Positions 27,416 to 36,338 of a DNA stretch of 64,000 nucleotides are shown piece by piece. Numbering within the stretch: position 1 is the stretch's first letter; each line of letters begins with the position of its first letter. The position numbers were made by a program, and so were the translations under genes. The notes below the pieces were generated by a model. The model was not told where the DNA came from, did no database searches, and was given only the letters and a program-made list of their open reading frames with translations. Location of the stretch: positions 3,565,001 through 3,629,000 of the forward strand of contig NZ_CP054856.1 in assembly GCF_018417475.1 (NCBI RefSeq), read 5' to 3'. The DNA is from Novosphingobium decolorationis. Its GTDB lineage: Bacteria > Pseudomonadota > Alphaproteobacteria > Sphingomonadales > Sphingomonadaceae.

Positions 27416-27779
27416 GGTCTCTCCTGATCTTTCTTTCCGGCCAGCCCCAGACATTGGCGCGCCTTCGGGGCGCGGCCGGGGAGCAAGGCATTTGCAACTG
27501 GAGCCAAGGTAGGAAGCAGGGGGCGTTTGGACTAGGTCCCTGCGATTGGACGATGTGCTGAGTAGAATTCACCGCCCCTGGTGAGGAACTTTGCCAGTAC
27601 GCCCTTGTTGATGTCGGATCGGCACCGGCGATTGGTCATGCATGAATGCTTCTCACCATGGCGCCAAGCAATTGCCGGCTTATGCCACGCCCAGCCAGCC
27701 TCTAGATGGCATCTTCGCGTTTGCACGGAGCGCATGCGCACCATTCGCCATTCTTCACGACAAGGTAACCCTCCAGATC
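27416..27779. other. Divergent intergenic region
   Basis: About 360 bases between the aldo/keto reductase and the MFS exporter, which read away from each other. It should hold both promoters, possibly under one regulator. I see no palindrome or convincing hexamers worth calling, and no small gene. An in-frame extension of the MFS gene begins at 27642 but has no helices or ribosome site to support it. Confidence 0.4.
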
Positions 27780-28958
27780 ATGAGCAACACGACCACGCCG
27801 GACGCGCGGCAAAGCGCGCTGGCTCTTCTCGCACTGGGCCTGGGTGCCTTTGCCATTTCGACGTCCGAATTTGCCAGCATGGGGCTGATGCCTCTGTTCG
27901 CGAAGGATCTGGATCTTTCGATTCCGGTCGCAACCAACGGCATTACGGCCTACGCGGTTGGCGTGACGCTGGGGGCCCCGGTGCTGACCATTGCGGCGGC
28001 CCGGCTCAACAAGAAGCGCCTTCTGATCGCCCTGATCGCACTTGCCTTCCTGGCCAATCTCGTCACTGCGATGGCGGGTGATCTCGTCTCGCTGGTGGTG
28101 GGGCGCTTCTTCAGCGGCCTGCCCCAGGGCGTCTATTTCGGGGCGGCCTCGGTGGTGGCGACGCGGATCGTCGGTCCCGAGCGGGCAGGGCGCGCGGTCT
28201 CGCTCGTCTTTTCGGGCATTTCCGTGGCGACCATCATCGGCGCGCCGGTAGGCACCTGGATCGGGCAGCAGCTCGACTGGCGCGCAGCCTATACCGCCAT
28301 TGGCCTGCTGGCGCTGGTCGCGGGACTGGTGCTGGCGTTTGCGGTTCCCCAGCGCGAGGACCTGGCCGGAGGCCCGATCCGGCAGGAACTGGCTTCGCTG
28401 CGCCGCCTCAACGTGTGGATCATGGTCCTGTTCGGCTCGTTTGCGGTCTCCAGCCTCTTTGCCATCTACACCTTCATCGGCCCTCTCGTGACCGACGTGG
28501 CGGGCATGTCGACGGGGATGACGCCGCTGGCGCAGATGCTGATCGGCTTTGGCATCGCGCTGGGCGCGCTGTGGGGCGGCGGGATGGCCGACCGCTATCG
28601 TTTCCGGGCGCTGATCCTTTCGCTGGCGGGCGCGATGGCGGCCATGCTGGTCATGTACTTTGTTGCCGCGATGCCGGTCGGCCTGATGGCGATGTTCTTT
28701 GTGGCCTCGTTCCTGCTCAACGCGGCTGTTCCCTCCATCACCGTGCAGATGATGCGCATGGCGCCGGAATCGCCCACGATGATGGGGGCGCTCAACATGG
28801 CCGCCTTCAACATTGCAAACGCGGTGGGCGCCATCGGCGGGGCGCTCACGGTCGAGGCGGGGTGGGGGCTGCGTTCCCCCATCCTCGCCGGGCTGGGGCT
28901 GACCGGGGTGGCGCTCGCGATCTTCGCGCTGGCCTGGCCGCGCTTGCGCCGCGGCTGA
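27780..28958 (+). CDS. MFS efflux transporter, DHA1/AraJ-like
   Basis: A 392-aa membrane protein with 12 predicted helices. FAISTSEFASMGLMPLFAKDL near the N-terminus is typical of the DHA1 AraJ/YdhP group, whose members export sugars or drugs. Motif A is degenerate. The start at 27780 (MSNTTTPDARQ) places the first helix about 10 residues in; an in-frame start 46 codons earlier would add an unlikely tail. Substrate unknown. A shared control region with the aldo/keto reductase is possible because they are divergent. Confidence 0.88.
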   Translation: MSNTTTPDARQSALALLALGLGAFAISTSEFASMGLMPLFAKDLDLSIPVATNGITAYAVGVTLGAPVLTIAAARLNKKRLLIALIALAFLANLVTAMAGDLVSLVVGRFFSGLPQGVYFGAASVVATRIVGPERAGRAVSLVFSGISVATIIGAPVGTWIGQQLDWRAAYTAIGLLALVAGLVLAFAVPQREDLAGGPIRQELASLRRLNVWIMVLFGSFAVSSLFAIYTFIGPLVTDVAGMSTGMTPLAQMLIGFGIALGALWGGGMADRYRFRALILSLAGAMAAMLVMYFVAAMPVGLMAMFFVASFLLNAAVPSITVQMMRMAPESPTMMGALNMAAFNIANAVGAIGGALTVEAGWGLRSPILAGLGLTGVALAIFALAWPRLRRG

Positions 28959-29289
28959 CGTGGCGCAAGCGGTACAGGAATCCGCAATCGGATAGATTTT
29001 GTTGCGTGCCTTGCGATTGCGTGGTGGGGGCTTGATTTCCGACAGGCGAACACGATTTGCCCGAAAATCCCGCTCAGGGAGCGATTTCGCCTCGGTCTGG
29101 CATCGGATTTGCCGATGGATCGTGAAATTTTCGAACCCACTCTGATGCAAAATATGCAAGCAATATTGTTGCTTTTGGATTTGCGATAATTCGGCAGAAG
29201 CCTATTTCGCACTCCTGCCGATCGCGACGAAATGCCGCGAGCGAGCGATAAAACGAAAAGCACGAAACGTGTTCGCAGGAGTATCGATT
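28959..29289. other. Non-coding stretch
   Basis: About 330 bases after the MFS stop with no gene I can support. It becomes A/T-richer around 29140-29195 (AAATATGCAAGCAATATTGTTGC). That part could hold the promoter of the small peptide gene at 29290, but no hexamer pair is clear. Confidence 0.4.
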
Positions 29290-29370
29290 ATGGCCATTCT
29301 TCACCGCACTGTCGGTGCAGCGGCGGCTCTGGGCACCAGCGCCCTGGTCTTCGCACTGACCCTGGTCTGA
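29290..29370 (+). CDS. Very small membrane peptide, 26 aa
   Basis: ATG at 29290 follows GCAGGAG with 8 bases of spacing. The peptide begins MAILHRTVG and continues as one hydrophobic helix rich in Ala, Leu and Val, ending at TGA. A terminator with a TTCG loop follows 46 bases later, so the unit has ribosome site, frame and terminator of its own. I recall similar short single-helix peptides in other sphingomonads but cannot name a family. No function can be assigned. It could be a leader or a membrane-associated micro-protein. Confidence 0.55.
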   Translation: MAILHRTVGAAAALGTSALVFALTLV

Positions 29371-29416
29371 TCTCGGATCTGACGTCAGAGTCACGCACAT
29401 ACCATTACCAGGCATG

Positions 29417-29441
29417 GGGCGGTCCTTCGGGGCCGCCCTTT
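29417..29441 (+). terminator. Intrinsic terminator with TTCG loop
   Basis: GGGCGGTCC (29417-29425), loop TTCG, GGGCCGCCC (29430-29438): a nine-pair stem including one T-G wobble, followed by TTTGTCGTTT. It follows the 26-aa peptide gene. The 180 bases from here to 29619 show nothing else. Confidence 0.75.
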
Positions 29442-29619
29442 GTCGTTTGGGGGGTCGGTGTTCGGATCCTGGCAGGCAGCGGGCCGTCGCCATGGAGGGG
29501 CTGCGGGCCTGTTGCACACGCACATCGCGCAAGGCGCCTTGAAGTCGACACGGCAAAACGGCCACGAGAGGCTCGTGACCGTTTCGGCAAGGGACCGTCG
29601 AACAGGTGAGGGGAGAGGC

Positions 29620-30027
29620 TTACTTGGCCTTCTTGTAGGGCACGAATTCGCGCAGGCCCACAAAGCCGCTCCACATGTTGGGGGTCATCCGATCACGCAG
29701 CTGGATCGTATCCACGTTGCACAGCTGCGAGCCGAAGATGCGCGTCACCAGAATATCGTTGTCATCGAGCAGGTCCGCGTTGGTCGGGCGGTTGACGTAA
29801 AGCGTGCTGCCGACCTTGTAGACGATCGCGGTCTTCTCGATGATCGTGGCGTTGTTGAGGCGCGAGTAGGAGATGCACTTGACCGGTTCGCCCGCCGTGC
29901 GCCCTTCGAGCATCTTGGCGAGTTCCTCCTCGCCGGTGAGCTTCTCCTTGGCCATCGCGGCAGGCGCGGACACAAGGCTGGCGGCTGCGGCGAGGCCAGC
30001 GGCGAGTACGGCGAAACGGGCTTTCAT
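29620..30027 (-). CDS. Exported hypothetical protein
   Basis: A 135-aa protein with a clear signal peptide: MKARF, a hydrophobic core, then SAPAAMA just before KEKL, giving a mature periplasmic protein of about 110 residues. The mature part contains EPVKCISYSRLNNATIIEKTA and DNDILVTRIFGSQLCNVDTI, with two cysteines (CISY and QLCNV) that may form a disulphide. No named domain is recognised. The start at 30027 is set by the signal peptide. It reads leftward, 120 bases below tldD on the same strand. Confidence 0.75.
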   Translation of the reverse strand: MKARFAVLAAGLAAAASLVSAPAAMAKEKLTGEEELAKMLEGRTAGEPVKCISYSRLNNATIIEKTAIVYKVGSTLYVNRPTNADLLDDNDILVTRIFGSQLCNVDTIQLRDRMTPNMWSGFVGLREFVPYKKAK

Positions 30028-30150
30028 GGCTCTGGTCTCCATCACGCATCGTGTGTTGCTGTCCAAGCTTAGCACCTGGTCCTGAACCGGGGCTGACCGT
30101 TCGTCGCGGCCCCGGCACTTTTTATCCGCCGGCACTTTTATCCCGTTGTC

Positions 30151-31572
30151 TCAGGCGGTGCCGCCCACCGTCAGGCCCTCGACCACCAGCGTGGGCTGGC
30201 CCACCCCGGCAGGCACGCTCTGCCCGCCCTTGCCGCATACGCCGATACCGCGGTCGAGTTCGAGATCGTTGCCGATGCCGGTCACGCGGGTCAGCACCGA
30301 GGGGCCATCGCCGATGATCGTTGCGCCCTTGATGGGCGCGCCCAGCTTGCCGTTCTCGACCATGTAGGCCTCGGTGCACGAGAACACGAACTTGCCCGAG
30401 ACGATGTCGACCTGGCCGCCGCCGAAGTTCTTGGTGTAGATGCCCTTCTTCACGCCGCTCAGCAGTTCGGCGGGGTCCTGCTCGCCCGCGCGCATGAACG
30501 TGTTGGTCATGCGCGGCATGGGGGCGTGGGCATAGTTCTCGCGCCGGCCGTTGCCGGTCGGCTCGACGCCCATCAGGCGCGCGTTGAGGCGGTCGTGCAT
30601 GTAGCCCTTGAGAATGCCGTCCTCGATCAGGACGGTCTCCTGGGTGGGGGTGCCTTCATCGTCGACCGAAAGCGAGCCGCGCCGGTCCGCGATCGAGCCG
30701 TCATCGACGATGGTCACGCCAGGGGCCGCCACGCGCTCCCCGATGCGCCCGGCAAAGGCGGAAGTGCCCTTGCGGTTGAAATCCCCCTCGAGGCCGTGGC
30801 CGACCGCTTCGTGCAGGATCACGCCCGGCCAGCCCGGCGCCATGATGACGGTCATCTCGCCAGCGGGGGCATCGATGCTTTCGAGGTTTGTGAGAGCCTG
30901 GGCCAGTGCACCATCGATGGCGCGGTTCCAGTTCTCGGGGCGGAAGAGATCGTCGTAGAGCCAGCGCCCGCCCATCCCGAACGAGCCGGTCTCGCGCCGC
31001 CCGTTGCTTTCCGCGACGATCGAGACCGAAAGGCGTACCAGCGGGCGCACGTCGGTGGCGATGAAGCCATCGGGGCGCACGATCTCGACCACGGACCACG
31101 AGCCCGAGAGGCTGGCACTGACCTGCGCGACGCGCGGGTCACGCGCGCGCGCGGCGGCATCGATGGTCTCCAGCAGCTTCACCTTCTCGCCAAAGCCGAC
31201 GAGGTCGAGCGGGGAGGCGTCGGTGTAGAGGTGGCGATTGCTTTTCGCAGGTGGGCCAGCCTTGGGCCCGGTCGCTGGGTCCAGAAGTTGCAGCGTTTCG
31301 CCCGCGCGCCGGATGGCCTTGGCCGAAATCTCGTTGGCGTGGGCAAAGCCGGTCATCTCGCCCGAGACGCCGCGCAGGCCGAACCCGGCATCGCGCGAAT
31401 AGTCGGCGGTCTTGAGGCGTCCGTCGTCGAAGCCGAAAGCCTCGCTCGCCATGAACTGCATGTAGAGTTCGCCATCGTCGCACGTGCGCAGCGTTTCGGC
31501 GGCCAGGGCTTGCGCGTCCTCGGGCGTGAGGTGGCGGTAGAGGAGCGAGCGGGGATCAACGATGGAAGACAT
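30151..31572 (-). CDS. tldD: Metalloprotease TldD
   Basis: A 473-aa cytosolic protein. HEAVGHGLEGDF gives the HExxxH zinc site of TldD, followed by the long C-terminal domain with NTFMRAGEQDP and GIYTKNFGGGQVD. TldD forms a heterodimer with PmbA/TldE that degrades unfolded peptides and, in some bacteria, matures peptide antibiotics and helps clear the CcdA antitoxin. The partner pmbA is in this window at 51851-53197, not adjacent. The ATG at 31572 gives the usual length; a Met at 31578 is equally possible. Confidence 0.94.
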   Translation of the reverse strand: MSSIVDPRSLLYRHLTPEDAQALAAETLRTCDDGELYMQFMASEAFGFDDGRLKTADYSRDAGFGLRGVSGEMTGFAHANEISAKAIRRAGETLQLLDPATGPKAGPPAKSNRHLYTDASPLDLVGFGEKVKLLETIDAAARARDPRVAQVSASLSGSWSVVEIVRPDGFIATDVRPLVRLSVSIVAESNGRRETGSFGMGGRWLYDDLFRPENWNRAIDGALAQALTNLESIDAPAGEMTVIMAPGWPGVILHEAVGHGLEGDFNRKGTSAFAGRIGERVAAPGVTIVDDGSIADRRGSLSVDDEGTPTQETVLIEDGILKGYMHDRLNARLMGVEPTGNGRRENYAHAPMPRMTNTFMRAGEQDPAELLSGVKKGIYTKNFGGGQVDIVSGKFVFSCTEAYMVENGKLGAPIKGATIIGDGPSVLTRVTGIGNDLELDRGIGVCGKGGQSVPAGVGQPTLVVEGLTVGGTA

Positions 31573-31784
31573 GTCCATCATATAGGCGCCAAGTCCGATG
31601 GGCGAAAGCCATTGCGTGCGACCTGGCTGTTCGCACGGACGAGGCAACTGGCGGAGCAAGCCCCGCGAGGCCATCAGGCTGAGCGCCCGCGTCCCGGCAC
31701 GCGCAAGGCTTTGCGTACGGCGCTCTTCAAGGGGAGGAGTTTCGCCCGGACCGGCAAGGGCCGTTCAGGGGCGGGGCCTGTGGC

Positions 31785-31982
31785 TCAGGCCGCCTGCTGG
31801 TCGGCGGGGCCGCCCTTGAGGACGAAGCGGCGGTCGCAATAGCCGCATTCGACATAGCCCTTCTCGTCGATCTCGAGCCAGACACGCGGATGGCCAAGAG
31901 CGGCTCCGGCACGGATGTCGGTGGCTCCATCGCACTTGACGCGGTGGGAATCGGTGAAGACGGTTTCAGGCACGTTGCTCAT
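31785..31982 (-). CDS. Small zinc-finger protein (zf-CHCC / NDUFS6-like)
   Basis: A 65-aa protein with a Cys in HRVKCDG, a His in [11 protein letters not shown], and the pair in [13 protein letters not shown]. This is the CHCC zinc finger of the family related to the mitochondrial complex I accessory subunit NDUFS6. Alphaproteobacterial members are short like this one and are thought to attach to NADH dehydrogenase. ATG at 31982 is the only start that gives the family length. Divergent from the ABC gene at 32161. Confidence 0.85.
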   Translation of the reverse strand: MSNVPETVFTDSHRVKCDGATDIRAGAALGHPRVWLEIDEKGYVECGYCDRRFVLKGGPADQQAA

Positions 31983-32160
31983 GGGCGATGCCTTTACCAG
32001 CGGGCGTGGACGATTTCCAGCGGCAAACGCGCGCAGGTGCATGCGCAGGACGCAGCGCGCTTGCACGCGGGGCAATCTGTGGGCGGCAAGGTCTGGCTGG
32101 CGGGCCTCTTTGCGCTTTGCGCTCTTTACCTTGGGCCAAAGCTGGCCCACATGGGGCGCC

Positions 32161-33102
32161 ATGACTGCCTCTTCTGCCCTCTCGCCCGCCATTTCGATCC
32201 GCGACCTCGTCAAGCGCTACGCGCCTGTCGGCAAGGCCGAGGCCAAGCTGGCCCTCAAGGGGGTCAGCTTCGACGTGCCGCAGGGCGAGATCTTCGGCCT
32301 GCTCGGCCCCAACGGTGCGGGCAAGTCGACCCTGATCAACATCATGGCCGGGCTCGTGCGCAAGACCTCGGGCTCGGTCGATATCTGGGGGCACGACATC
32401 GACCACGATCAGCGCAACGCCAAGCGCGCGATCGGCATCGTGCCGCAGGAGATCGTCTTCGATCCCTTCTTCACGCCGATCGAGGTGCTGGAAAACCAGG
32501 CCGGCTTCTACGGGATCGCCAAGCATCTGCGCCGTTCCGAGGACCTGCTGCGCGCGGTGCACCTGGCTGACAAGCGTGACGCCTATGCCCGCAGCCTGTC
32601 GGGCGGCATGAAGCGGCGTCTGCTGATTGCCAAGGCGCTGGTTCACCAGCCCCCTGTTCTCGTCCTCGACGAGCCGACGGCAGGTGTCGACGTGGAACTG
32701 CGCCGCCAGTTGTGGGAACTCGTCACCGAGATGAACCGTGAGGGCGTCACCATCGTCCTTACCACGCACTATCTGGAAGAGGCCGAGGAACTGTGTGACC
32801 GCATCGCGATCATCAACCACGGTGAACTCATCGCCAATAAGCCGACGAGCGAGCTGATCGGCATGGCGCGCGAGAAAGTGCTGATGCTGACGCTCGACCA
32901 GCCCGTGGCCCAGCTTCCCGAGCATCCTGGCTTCATCAAGTGCCGTACGGTCGGCGATACGGGGCTCGAGATCACGTACGACAAGGACCGTGCAAATGCA
33001 GGAGAGGTCCTCTCGGCCCTTCAGGCGCAGGGGCTTTCTGTTGTCGACGTCACGACCCGCGAGGCGGATCTGGAAGACGTGTTCGTCAGCCTTACGGCGT
33101 AA
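32161..33102 (+). CDS. ABC transporter ATP-binding protein
   Basis: A 313-aa ATPase: Walker [13 protein letters not shown] near residues 45-56, Q-loop VPQE, signature LSGGMKRR, Walker [13 protein letters not shown], and the [14 protein letters not shown] switch region, followed by a C-terminal domain of about 80 residues. This is the DrrA/NodI/YadG type that drives export with a separate ABC-2 permease. No permease gene lies next to it, which is unusual; the partner must be elsewhere or lost. The ATG at 32161 is chosen by the family N-terminus. Confidence 0.92.
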   Translation: MTASSALSPAISIRDLVKRYAPVGKAEAKLALKGVSFDVPQGEIFGLLGPNGAGKSTLINIMAGLVRKTSGSVDIWGHDIDHDQRNAKRAIGIVPQEIVFDPFFTPIEVLENQAGFYGIAKHLRRSEDLLRAVHLADKRDAYARSLSGGMKRRLLIAKALVHQPPVLVLDEPTAGVDVELRRQLWELVTEMNREGVTIVLTTHYLEEAEELCDRIAIINHGELIANKPTSELIGMAREKVLMLTLDQPVAQLPEHPGFIKCRTVGDTGLEITYDKDRANAGEVLSALQAQGLSVVDVTTREADLEDVFVSLTA

Positions 33103-33152
33103 CACGCAAGGAAAAGGGAAAGGGGCAGGTCCTCGGTTCGCCCGGCCCGGGC

Positions 33153-33335
33153 TTATTTAAGGCTCGGGAGGGCGTCATCGGACTGCTCCATCCATTCCTT
33201 GTGCCAGACATTCTTCTTGTGGCGGCGAATCGCGGCGCCGCATTGCGTGCAGGTGGAGACGAAGCTGTGCCCGTCCCAGCTGGCGTGCTGGCGGTCGGGT
33301 TGGTGGCGATTCAACCAGCAAAAGCGAAAGAGCAT
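33153..33335 (-). CDS. Small Cys/His protein, possible zinc ribbon
   Basis: A 60-aa protein starting MLFRFCWLNRHQPDRQ, with TCTQCGAAIRRHKK forming a CxxC pair with nearby histidines. Similar short proteins occur in other sphingomonads, some labelled DUF1660. A zinc-binding role is inferred from the CxxC and His residues. The start at 33335 is one of two; a longer form would begin at 33374. Function unknown. It faces the ABC gene tail to tail. Confidence 0.6.
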   Translation of the reverse strand: MLFRFCWLNRHQPDRQHASWDGHSFVSTCTQCGAAIRRHKKNVWHKEWMEQSDDALPSLK

Positions 33336-33532
33336 AGTTAATAAGCCTTTCCTGGATTTCGTGGTTCTTGTCATGGCCTGAGTGCTCTCAGTAAGCGGGT
33401 TGGACGAAGCATGTTCTCGTGCTGTGGGGCGAAGTGGATCGGCCTTGGCCAGTGTCCTGAAGTCGCGAGAGGCTGCATGCCGGAATGTGCAGTGCCAAAT
33501 TCCAGACGAAATTATTTCGTTAGTTATTCGGC

Positions 33533-33561
33533 TTGACCTGCACGAGTGTGCTTTTTATCGT
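33533..33561 (+). promoter_or_regulatory. Candidate promoter of nadB
   Basis: TTGACC (33533-33538) and TATCGT (33556-33561) are 17 bases apart. The start of transcription would leave a leader of about 150 bases before nadB. The -10 is imperfect. The rest of the 33336-33715 gap holds no gene; its A/T-rich end (33620-33660, ATAAATACCTAG) could hold another promoter. Confidence 0.35.
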
Positions 33562-33715
33562 TAACCCGAAAGCTGAAGCTCTTCTCAACCGCAGTTGAGG
33601 GCTCCTCTGACTGCGCGAATCTAAGTATAAATACCTAGCTACTGCATTGCAACAATAGTCTCCTGCTTTCGTGAGATATCTTGCGATTGTTGCGCGCACT
33701 CGGCAATGAGGCGCG

Positions 33716-35314
33716 ATGCAGGATAACGCCCCTAGTTCAACTTCGTATGACGTCATTGTCATCGGATCCGGCGCCGCTGGTCTGACCGCGGCTCTTGCCC
33801 TCGCCGAGAGGCTCAAGGTCCTCGTACTGGCCAAGGGCAGCCTGACCGGCGGGTCGACGGCCTGGGCCCAGGGCGGCATCGCCGCGGTTCTCGACCAGGG
33901 CGATACCTTTGACGAGCATATCCGCGACACGATGGTGGCCGGGGCGGGGCTCAACCGGCGCGAGACGGTCGAATTCGTGATCGAGCGTGCGCCCCATGCC
34001 ATCGCGCGGCTGCTGGACCTGGGGGTCCCCTTCAACACCGAGGACGGGGAGCTGCACCTGACCCGTGAGGGCGGGCACTCGCACCGCCGCATCGTCCACG
34101 TGAACGATGCCACGGGCTGGGCGGTGCAGGACGCGCTTCTGCGCGCCGCGCAGGCGAACCCCAACATCACGCTTCTGCCCGGACAGTCCTGCATCGACTT
34201 CATTACCGGGCGCCATGAACTGCGGTATTCGGGCTCGGGCCGGGTCTGGGGTGTCTATGCCCTTGATGAGGCGACGGGCCGGGTCGAGGCGCACACCGCG
34301 CGCGCGACCATCCTGGCCACCGGCGGGGCAGGGCGCGTCTACCGTTTCAGCACCGCGCCGCGCGGGGCGACGGGCGATGGCATCGCCATGGCCTGGCGCG
34401 CAGGCGCGCGGGTTTCCAACATGGAGATGATGCAGTTCCACCCCACCTGCCTCTACAACCTCGACGTCAAGAACTTCCTCATCACCGAGGCCGTGCGCGG
34501 CGAGGGGGGGCAACTGCGCCACCCGGTGACCGGCCATCGCTTCATGCCGGACTACGACGAACGCGCCGAACTGGCCCCGCGCGACATCGTGGCGCGTGCG
34601 ATCGACGATCAGATCAAGCGCTACGGCCTTGATTACGTCCACCTCGATATCAGCCACCAGCCCGCCGAATTCGTGCGCGAGCACTTCCCGACCATTCATG
34701 AGAAGTTGCTCACGCTCGGCATCGACATGACGAAGGAGCCGATCCCGGTCGTGCCCGCCCAGCACTACACCTGCGGGGGCGTGCTCACCGATCTTGATGG
34801 CAGGACCGACCTGCCGGGCCTCTACGCGGCGGGCGAGTGCACCGAGAGCGGCCTGCATGGCGCAAACCGCCTCGCCTCGAACTCGCTGCTCGAATGCTTC
34901 GTCTTCGGGGATGCGGCGGCGAGCCACATCCTCGACCACTGGGATGCCTTCGATGCGCCGCCCCCGGTGCGCGCGTGGGACGCGAGCCGGGTAACGGATT
35001 CGGACGAGGAAGTGGTCATCAAGCAGAACTGGACCGAGATCCGCCGCTTCATGTGGAACTACGTGGGGATCGTGCGCACGACAAAGCGGCTGGAGCGCGC
35101 CATGCACCGCATCCAGCTGCTCAACACCGAGATCGAGGAATACTACCGCCACTTCCGCGTCTCGACCGACCTGATCGAGCTGCGCAACCTGTTGCAGTCA
35201 GCCGAGCTGATCGTGCGTTCGGCTCTCAAGCGCAATGAAAGCCGCGGGCTGCACTTCACGCTCGATTATCCCGAGACCGAACGCGAGCCGCACGACACCG
35301 TGCTCGTGCCCTGA
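33716..35314 (+). CDS. nadB: L-aspartate oxidase
   Basis: A 532-aa flavoprotein that oxidises L-aspartate to iminoaspartate, the first step of de novo NAD synthesis. The FAD site is VIVIGSGAAGLTAALALAER near residues 13-32, followed by GGSTAWAQGGIAAV, HSHRRIVH, and PAQHYTCGGVLTD near 345; AGECTESGLHGANRLASNSL near 370 is the second FAD segment. This distinguishes it from succinate dehydrogenase flavoproteins. Length is normal. nadA and nadC are not in this window. It ends 53 bases before the convergent GlsB-type gene. Confidence 0.95.
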   Translation: MQDNAPSSTSYDVIVIGSGAAGLTAALALAERLKVLVLAKGSLTGGSTAWAQGGIAAVLDQGDTFDEHIRDTMVAGAGLNRRETVEFVIERAPHAIARLLDLGVPFNTEDGELHLTREGGHSHRRIVHVNDATGWAVQDALLRAAQANPNITLLPGQSCIDFITGRHELRYSGSGRVWGVYALDEATGRVEAHTARATILATGGAGRVYRFSTAPRGATGDGIAMAWRAGARVSNMEMMQFHPTCLYNLDVKNFLITEAVRGEGGQLRHPVTGHRFMPDYDERAELAPRDIVARAIDDQIKRYGLDYVHLDISHQPAEFVREHFPTIHEKLLTLGIDMTKEPIPVVPAQHYTCGGVLTDLDGRTDLPGLYAAGECTESGLHGANRLASNSLLECFVFGDAAASHILDHWDAFDAPPPVRAWDASRVTDSDEEVVIKQNWTEIRRFMWNYVGIVRTTKRLERAMHRIQLLNTEIEEYYRHFRVSTDLIELRNLLQSAELIVRSALKRNESRGLHFTLDYPETEREPHDTVLVP

Positions 35315-35367
35315 CGGGCAGGTCAGGGTAGGGCAGGGCGGCCTGGGGCCGCCCGGTTCGGGCTTGC

Positions 35368-35613
35368 CTACATCCCGATGCCCAGCGCGCGCCCGATGAA
35401 GATCAGCGCCATCGCGCCCAGGATAGAGGCGAGGCAGCCTGCGCGGTTGAAGTCGCGGCTCCCGCGCGAGGTGATGAGACCGGCGGCCAGCGAGCCGCCG
35501 ATACCCAGCAGGATTGTCGCGACCCAGGACATGGGCACCTCGCCCGGGTAGATCCAGCGCGCCAGAGCGCCGATGATGAGACCGCCGATGATGGCGCCGA
35601 TGATATTGAACAT
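35368..35613 (-). CDS. GlsB/YeaQ/YmgE-family membrane stress protein
   Basis: An 81-aa protein of three predicted transmembrane helices with Gly-rich turns: IIGAIIGGLIIGALARWIYPG, then ILLGIGGSLAAGLI and a final IGRALGIGM. These match the transglycosylase-associated (GlsB/YeaQ) family, small inner-membrane proteins linked to general stress; the mechanism is unknown. The ATG follows AAGGAAG. Single gene on the minus strand. Confidence 0.9.
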   Translation of the reverse strand: MFNIIGAIIGGLIIGALARWIYPGEVPMSWVATILLGIGGSLAAGLITSRGSRDFNRAGCLASILGAMALIFIGRALGIGM

Positions 35614-36338
35614 GCATGCTTCCTTGCGAGAACCCGGTGGCGCGCAGGTACCCCTTGCGCGCAGGATCTAAATTCCTGATCGGCGCAGGGGTTGCACAGG
35701 AGCGGGCCACGCGCACGCGCGGCTCGGCGCAGCGCCGATGGCGCTCGACGAGGGGCGCTGCGAAAAGACGCATGGCGGCTGCAGGAAGATCAACATATGG
35801 TGTTCCGCTGGGGGCGCGTGGGGCACAGTTTGTGCTTTTGTGTCTTGACGTTTGAGATGCGGGCCTCGGTTCGTCGTATTCCCGATTCGTTTCGTCGGCA
35901 AATTTTGTGGAAAAATAATGGCCCGGACGGCTCCAGATTTCGCTTGCGTTCGAGGAGGGTTCAGGACTTCCCACGCGTCGCGGTGGCTGGGCAATTGTCC
36001 AGCGCGGCTTCGGGCCTCGCGGCTTGCGTGTCTCCCCCCTCTTGCGCCGATGCAAAGAAACGGCACTATGGGTTGTGGCGCTTCGGCGGTCGAACCTCTA
36101 AACCTTGATGCAGCGCGGGAATGTCCCGCGTCGCCCCCGGAAGCGATTTCGGGGCAGGTTTGGGCGACTCCGCGAGGCACCACAGGGTCGAGAGCAGGGG
36201 CAAAGGTCTCCTTTTCGTGCTGAACGTGGTAGTCTGGGATTTCCCCGGCGGCCGCGCTGCGGTGCGCCTTGACCCTGCGCGGAACACTACGCGCTTGCCT
36301 GCCTTGGCAGGTGGCGCGGCAACCAATGGGGCGAACGA
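35614..36338. other. Long non-coding region upstream of nrdA
   Basis: About 725 bases before nrdA without a supportable gene; the frames that stay open here are Arg- and Ser-rich and look like chance. An A/T-richer pocket at 35885-35925 (CAAATTTTGTGGAAAAATAATGG) could carry a promoter. GCGGGAATGTCCCGC near 36116 forms a short hairpin. I looked for an NrdR box and for a cobalamin riboswitch, both known ahead of ribonucleotide reductase genes, and found no convincing match. Confidence 0.45.

Noticed and set aside
27702..29159. 485-codon minus-strand open frame opposite the MFS gene
   Set aside because: Extremely Arg/Gln/His-rich translation typical of antisense to a hydrophobic membrane protein.
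35692..36108. 138-codon plus-strand open frame upstream of nrdA
   Set aside because: Arg/Ser-rich translation, no ribosome site, no similarity to anything known; probably chance.
35614..36338. Cobalamin riboswitch or NrdR box ahead of nrdA
   Set aside because: The B12-box and the ACAC...GTGT palindrome were looked for by eye and no acceptable match was found; AACATATGGTGT near 35792 matches only half.
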